From the NCBI GenBank assembly GCA_963922205.1, contig CAWUHX010000428.1, positions 120,741-184,740 of the forward strand: a stretch of DNA of 64,000 bases, in the 5' to 3' direction. This DNA is from Romanomermis culicivorax (lineage: Eukaryota; Nematoda; Enoplea; Mermithida; Mermithidae). The notes beneath the pieces were generated by a model. That model was not told the origin of the DNA and made no database searches. It saw only the letters and a list, made by a program, of their open reading frames with translations. Shown in pieces: positions 59,713 through 64,000 of this stretch (position 1 is the stretch's first letter; every line of letters starts with the position of its first letter). The position numbers and the translations under genes are program-made.

Positions 59713-59829
59713 TAGTTTCATTTTCATAAAAGTGTTGATGTATTGAGTGAATGAACCACCATCAGGGTTTTCAGTTGGATGATATTGTTCGATATTATTG
59801 TGATGCCAAACTTCAAAAACCTTGAGGAT

Positions 59830-59882
59830 CTGAAAAATAAAAATATACATAGGAAAAGTGAACCATTACAGTAACAATATAC
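59830..59882 (-). other. Intron in polymerase copy 2 (53 nt)
   Basis: GTATAT...TATTTTTCAG, phase 0. Joins LEKGYK to ILKVFEVWH. Confidence 0.88.
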
Positions 59883-60298
59883 CTTATATCCTTTCTCTAA
59901 GGCTTTGTATAATTCTATTGTAACCCATGTACCATCTAATGCTTGGTCTTGGTCATTATGCTCTCATGTGGTCTTTTGTGAATCATGCCTACAAGTTTTG
60001 CATAAAGGAAACAATAATTTACCACCATGTCGATATGGTAGAACAGGATGTAAGAGTTTGCGAGGAGGTAAAACTGTACATTTGATAATTCCCTCATAAG
60101 GTTGAGAAGTTGAGCTGACCTCTCCAAAACATTTGTTGAAGATTTTCGGATGACCTGTAGGGTATTTCCCATATTTGTTGACAAATGGGTATAAACTGCA
60201 CACATCTACATACTTGATCTTTTCCAGAGGTGTTCCATCTTCATTGTACTTAATTTTGTGATACAGTTTCACAGCATTAGTGCAACCACCAAAGAAAG

Positions 60299-60351
60299 CT
60301 AAAAGCAAGAAAACTTTTGACGAAATAGAAAAGAACATTTTAAGATTCTAC
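60299..60351 (-). other. Intron in polymerase copy 2 (53 nt)
   Basis: GTAGAA...TGCTTTTAG, phase 1. Joins INPRE to AFFGGCTNA. Copy 1 reads SRDAFFGG without a gap. Confidence 0.92.
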
Positions 60352-60496
60352 CTTCTCGAGGATTTATAGGTTCAGGTATTTCAATTGTATCAAAAAATGT
60401 TTTCTTTTCATGATTTGAATGAAGTTGTTGTAAGAGCTCGCATTCCCAGATTTCAACCACGTTATAACCAATTGATTGGAGTTCCATAGCCCGATT

Positions 60497-60519
60497 AAAA
60501 GTGCGATCATATGCATCGA

Positions 60520-60539
<20 letters not shown>
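60497..60539. repeat. 15-bp inverted repeat across the 3' splice site next to the GATA tract
   Basis: AAAAGTGCGATCATA (60,497-60,511) and its exact inverse (60,525-60,539) flank a 13-nt loop that contains the splice acceptor at 60,520. One arm is exonic, the other intronic. Confidence 0.85.
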
Positions 60540-61224
<685 letters not shown>

Positions 61225-61582
61225 CTGATAAACCATCAACCTTGTATTTTCCAATTTGAACTTCACCACCATTAAGTTCATGTCGAATATACAGTTTTTT
61301 CATTTTTATAGGATAACCATTTCAATTATTTTAAGGCTATAACAGACTGTCTTTCTTCTTTACCATAACCTTTGTACAGTATGACCCCAATACTATTTGG
61401 TTTCAAAAATAAACATTGGAAAACCAAGTTGCAGGCACTAGCAATAGTTATCGATTTTTCAAAAAGATCAACATGTGTTTCTTCCATAAAAAATCCTGAA
61501 ATTTCATGCAACATTGTCCTAAAACTTGCACATTGGTACGACAGTAATCAAGTAACTCGTTATCAAAATTAAATTGACACCC

Positions 61583-61634
61583 CTGAACAATGACACACAT
61601 CTAAATGCAAAAACCATACTTTTTGCAAACTTAC
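61583..61634 (-). other. Intron in polymerase copy 2 (52 nt)
   Basis: GTAAGT...CATTGTTCAG, phase 0. Joins WYNGKFEA to GCQFNFDN upstream of Exo III. A weaker alternative acceptor lies 18 nt earlier. Confidence 0.75.
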
Positions 61635-62390
61635 TGCTTCAAATTTTCCATTATACCAATTGAGAAATGTGGCACGAGCTGTAGGCTTCATAGCATTGTA
61701 GCCCTACATGTCCGGCAAAGGATACGGTCCAATATATCCATAATTTTCCTTTCTATTAAAGAAATGGGGGAAATATCCTTTACATATTTCACTCATTCCA
61801 AATTTTTTGGTAGAGCCGCCAAAGGCATTGGAAGAAAGTTCAGAGAATCAATAATTTTTATTGATCCTACCTTGATACACATCAACTAAAAACTATAAAA
61901 CAATTACCTAATTCACCCTTATTAATGATATGTAGTTTATGATGACCATTAGGATACAAAAACTGCATTATAAATTGTCTATCGAATCCTCGAGAATTAT
62001 GTGCTATTGCTGTAATGTTTTTCATGCCTTTTCCAAAAAGATATTCGCAGAAATCATTTAGACATGTAGAGCCTTTGAATACACGCTCGCGTTGACTACA
62101 TGTATTGCAACAAAAATTTCCTTCACTTTGACGACACTGATCCCACACAGTATGGACAACGCATAAATTTGGCTCATGTTCAAATACATCCCCTAATTCC
62201 GTTTGTCATAGAATTTTTTCCTGCGTAGTCTCAAAATCATAAAAAACAACTTTTTGATTAATGAGGCACTTATCAGTAATTTCTGTTTCATTATCAACTA
62301 GACACTCATCATCATCATCATTTGTTTCAAATACATCTTCTTCCTCTTCAACTTGCTCGCTACCAACAGGTTGCATAAAACATAAATGTC

Positions 62391-62443
62391 CTGAAATTTA
62401 AAAATTTTAAAATAAACTAAAATAATTATACTGTATCTAATAC
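62391..62443 (-). other. Intron in polymerase copy 2 (53 nt)
   Basis: GTATTA...AAATTTCAG, phase 1. Joins NKSLPRK to GHLCFMQ. Downstream runs an acidic spacer leading to Exo I. Confidence 0.88.
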
Positions 62444-62872
62444 CTTTTCTAGGTAGGCTCTTATTGCATGTTTTGCATTCAAAATAACCACAATTATGTG
62501 GTTTAGAATGTGCTCGCCGAACCAGTGTATCACATTGCTTGCACACTTTGAAATGGTCACAAATAGACACCCCCATGTTTTGAAGTTTCAATTGACCTCT
62601 TTGAGTAGAAACAAACTCTTATCAAGCAAAACACACTTGATGTTTAAAATATCACTGACAATCTTTGCATTTTTGAGCATTAAATTGATTACATCGGGGT
62701 GTATTGTAACACAAATGGCAAACATTTCTGCATCTGTGTTCCATTTTGTTATTGTAGGCTAGATTGCAATGAGGGCAAAAGTAGCTGTGGTCAAAAAAAC
62801 CAGGCATCTTTGTAATAACCAAGTAATGGTTATCATGGTGATAAATATTCAAAACATGCGTTGCTTCAGGTC

Positions 62873-62921
62873 CTTAAAACTCTAAATGCATACACAATAA
62901 CAGAAAAATAAAAACTCTAAC
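62873..62921 (-). other. Intron in polymerase copy 2 (49 nt)
   Basis: GTTAGA...TTTTAAG, phase 1. Joins DLIFR to GPEATHVLNIYHHD, collinear with copy 1. Confidence 0.75.
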
Positions 62922-63278
62922 CTCTAAATATTAAATCTTTAAACCATTCTTTGCTAAAAATTTTGATCTGATAATCAGGTAATAAAACAGCTTGCAGTTT
63001 TTCCCATTGATGAAAACTGCAAGACCCTTGATGATTAGCTAATCCTGCCAAGGTCATCAGTTTTCTAGCAACCTTTTCTTGCAGCACATGTGACTTGTCA
63101 GACTTTCGAATACTTTCCCATTTGTGCACAGCATTCCTATCTTTTTTATGATTGTAAGCTCTAGCAACAGCTAGAGCTCTAACAAAACATAAATCATCCG
63201 TGTTGTTGATTTGAATAATAAAGCGTTTATCTTTCAGGAAATCATTAGGTTTTAAATACTGATGACCATTGTGAATAC

Positions 63279-63366
63279 CTTAAGTTAGAAAAACATTAAA
63301 AATTTCTAAAAGCTAAAATACAACTGATTGGGTAAGTAAATAAGTAAGTAATTTTAATTAGCTTAC
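63279..63366 (-). other. Intron in polymerase copy 2 (88 nt)
   Basis: GTAAGC...CTAACTTAAG, phase 1, with a branch-point-like CTAAC. Joins TQPAGS to IHNGHQYLK. Confidence 0.7.
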
Positions 63367-63882
63367 TGCTACCAGCAGGTTGTGTTACAACAATTGTATG
63401 AATTGTAGCTTGACGGCTATCAATTTGTATTTGTTCATTTGATTGAAGAACAGCATTAAGAGTGTTTACAATCAAATCTCCAGTTAAAGCATGTTTTGGT
63501 CTAAAAGGTATCAAAACGTGACCTTTTCTCTAATCTGGATGGTCAAAGGAAAACCCCATAAGCACATTATCATCGACATTCTCAGAAATCGGCTCTACTA
63601 TACCTCAAAACGTTGGTGCAAGTTGAGCATTTAAATCAACCATACCTTCAGTATTATGAAAGTTCAAAGAGTACTCCCGACCTTCGGTACTAAAATGACT
63701 AATATTCATGGTACTGGGTTGACCGAATTCGAAAAAATCATCTGCAACAAAAGATTAGTTTGTTACACCTCCACTACTCCGACCACCAATTTGAACTGAT
63801 TCATAAATTTCTTCTTCATCCAAACTGTGAGGTGTATAACTTTTGTATTGATCATCTTCATCATCATAATCTAAAATAGTTC

Positions 63883-63974
63883 CTTCTTCTTCTTCTTCTT
63901 CTTCTTCTTCTTCTTCTTCTTCTTCTTCTTCTTCTTCTTCTTCTTCTTCTTCTTCTTCTTCTTCTTCTTCTTCT
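63883..63974. repeat. (CTT)n triplet repeat encoding poly-Glu
   Basis: About 30 CTT units. On the minus strand these are GAA codons in frame with the acidic N-terminal region of polymerase copy 2 (EEEGTILDYDDEDD). The repeat runs straight into the synthetic adapter. Confidence 0.9.
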
Positions 63975-64000
63975 AGTACTCTGCGTTGATACCACTGCTT
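63975..64000 (-). other. Synthetic SMART/PCR adapter, not biological
   Basis: The reverse complement begins AAGCAGTGGTATCAACGCAG and continues AGTACT. This is the well-known SMART-type primer used in cDNA kits and in PCR-amplified low-input long-read libraries. Its 5' end coincides with the last base of the window. Confidence 0.97.

Overview
The window is nuclear DNA from a eukaryote, almost certainly a metazoan. It consists almost entirely of old, partly decayed mobile elements. Several genes carry canonical GT-AG introns of about 50 nt, so the host has very short introns. I cannot name the species. No host housekeeping gene, tRNA or rRNA was recognised. The last 26 bases are the reverse complement of a well-known synthetic SMART/PCR adapter. 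The window therefore probably ends at a contig end from an amplified, low-input library.

Layout, left to right: (1) 1-2458 (-), an intronless protein-primed family B DNA polymerase pseudogene (Polinton/Maverick-like) that runs off the left edge. (2) 3.3-6.6 kb (+), remnant Ty3/gypsy element C. (3) 7.4-11.0 kb (+), gypsy element D. (4) 11.0-15.46 kb (+), gypsy element E, cut inside RNase H by element F. (5) 15.46-28.5 kb (+), gypsy element F: LTR, SR/RGG-rich gag, pol, then a long extra 3' coding region that starts with a DEDD-type 3'-5' exonuclease. (6) 28,500-51,138, a hAT DNA transposon with matching terminal inverted repeats and a perfect 8-bp target duplication. It is split by a 20.7-kb LTR-retroelement insertion (29,737-50,399) flanked by CAAC. 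(7) 51.1-52.1 kb, the probable 3' end and 3' LTR of element F. (8) 52.2-55.0 kb, two more LTRs related to those of the retroelement in (6). (9) 55.0-58.8 kb, non-coding sequence with small tandem repeats. (10) 58.8-64.0 kb (-), a second family B polymerase pseudogene. This copy has at least nine introns, one swollen by a 650-bp GATA microsatellite.

The most unusual object is the minus-strand retroelement inside the hAT. It has 1.4-kb LTRs, a leader of about 3.9 kb with a roughly 66-bp tandem array of CRE-like TGACGTCA palindromes, gag, a small extra ORF behind a possible 86-nt intron, and an envelope-like glycoprotein gene. Next come one aspartic protease, a second aspartic protease, RT, RNase H and integrase. 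The envelope thus lies between gag and pol and reads in frame into a protease. A second, internally rearranged copy shares the middle LTR. The second candidate for novelty is the exonuclease-bearing 3' ORF of element F.

The structure reads as a stack: F inserted into E, the hAT inserted into F, the retroelement inserted into the hAT. The hAT and retroelement insertions are supported by target duplications. The F-in-E junction rests on the broken reading frame only, and F's 3' LTR rests on similarity. No element looks intact; stop codons are mostly TGA, often where Arg is expected.
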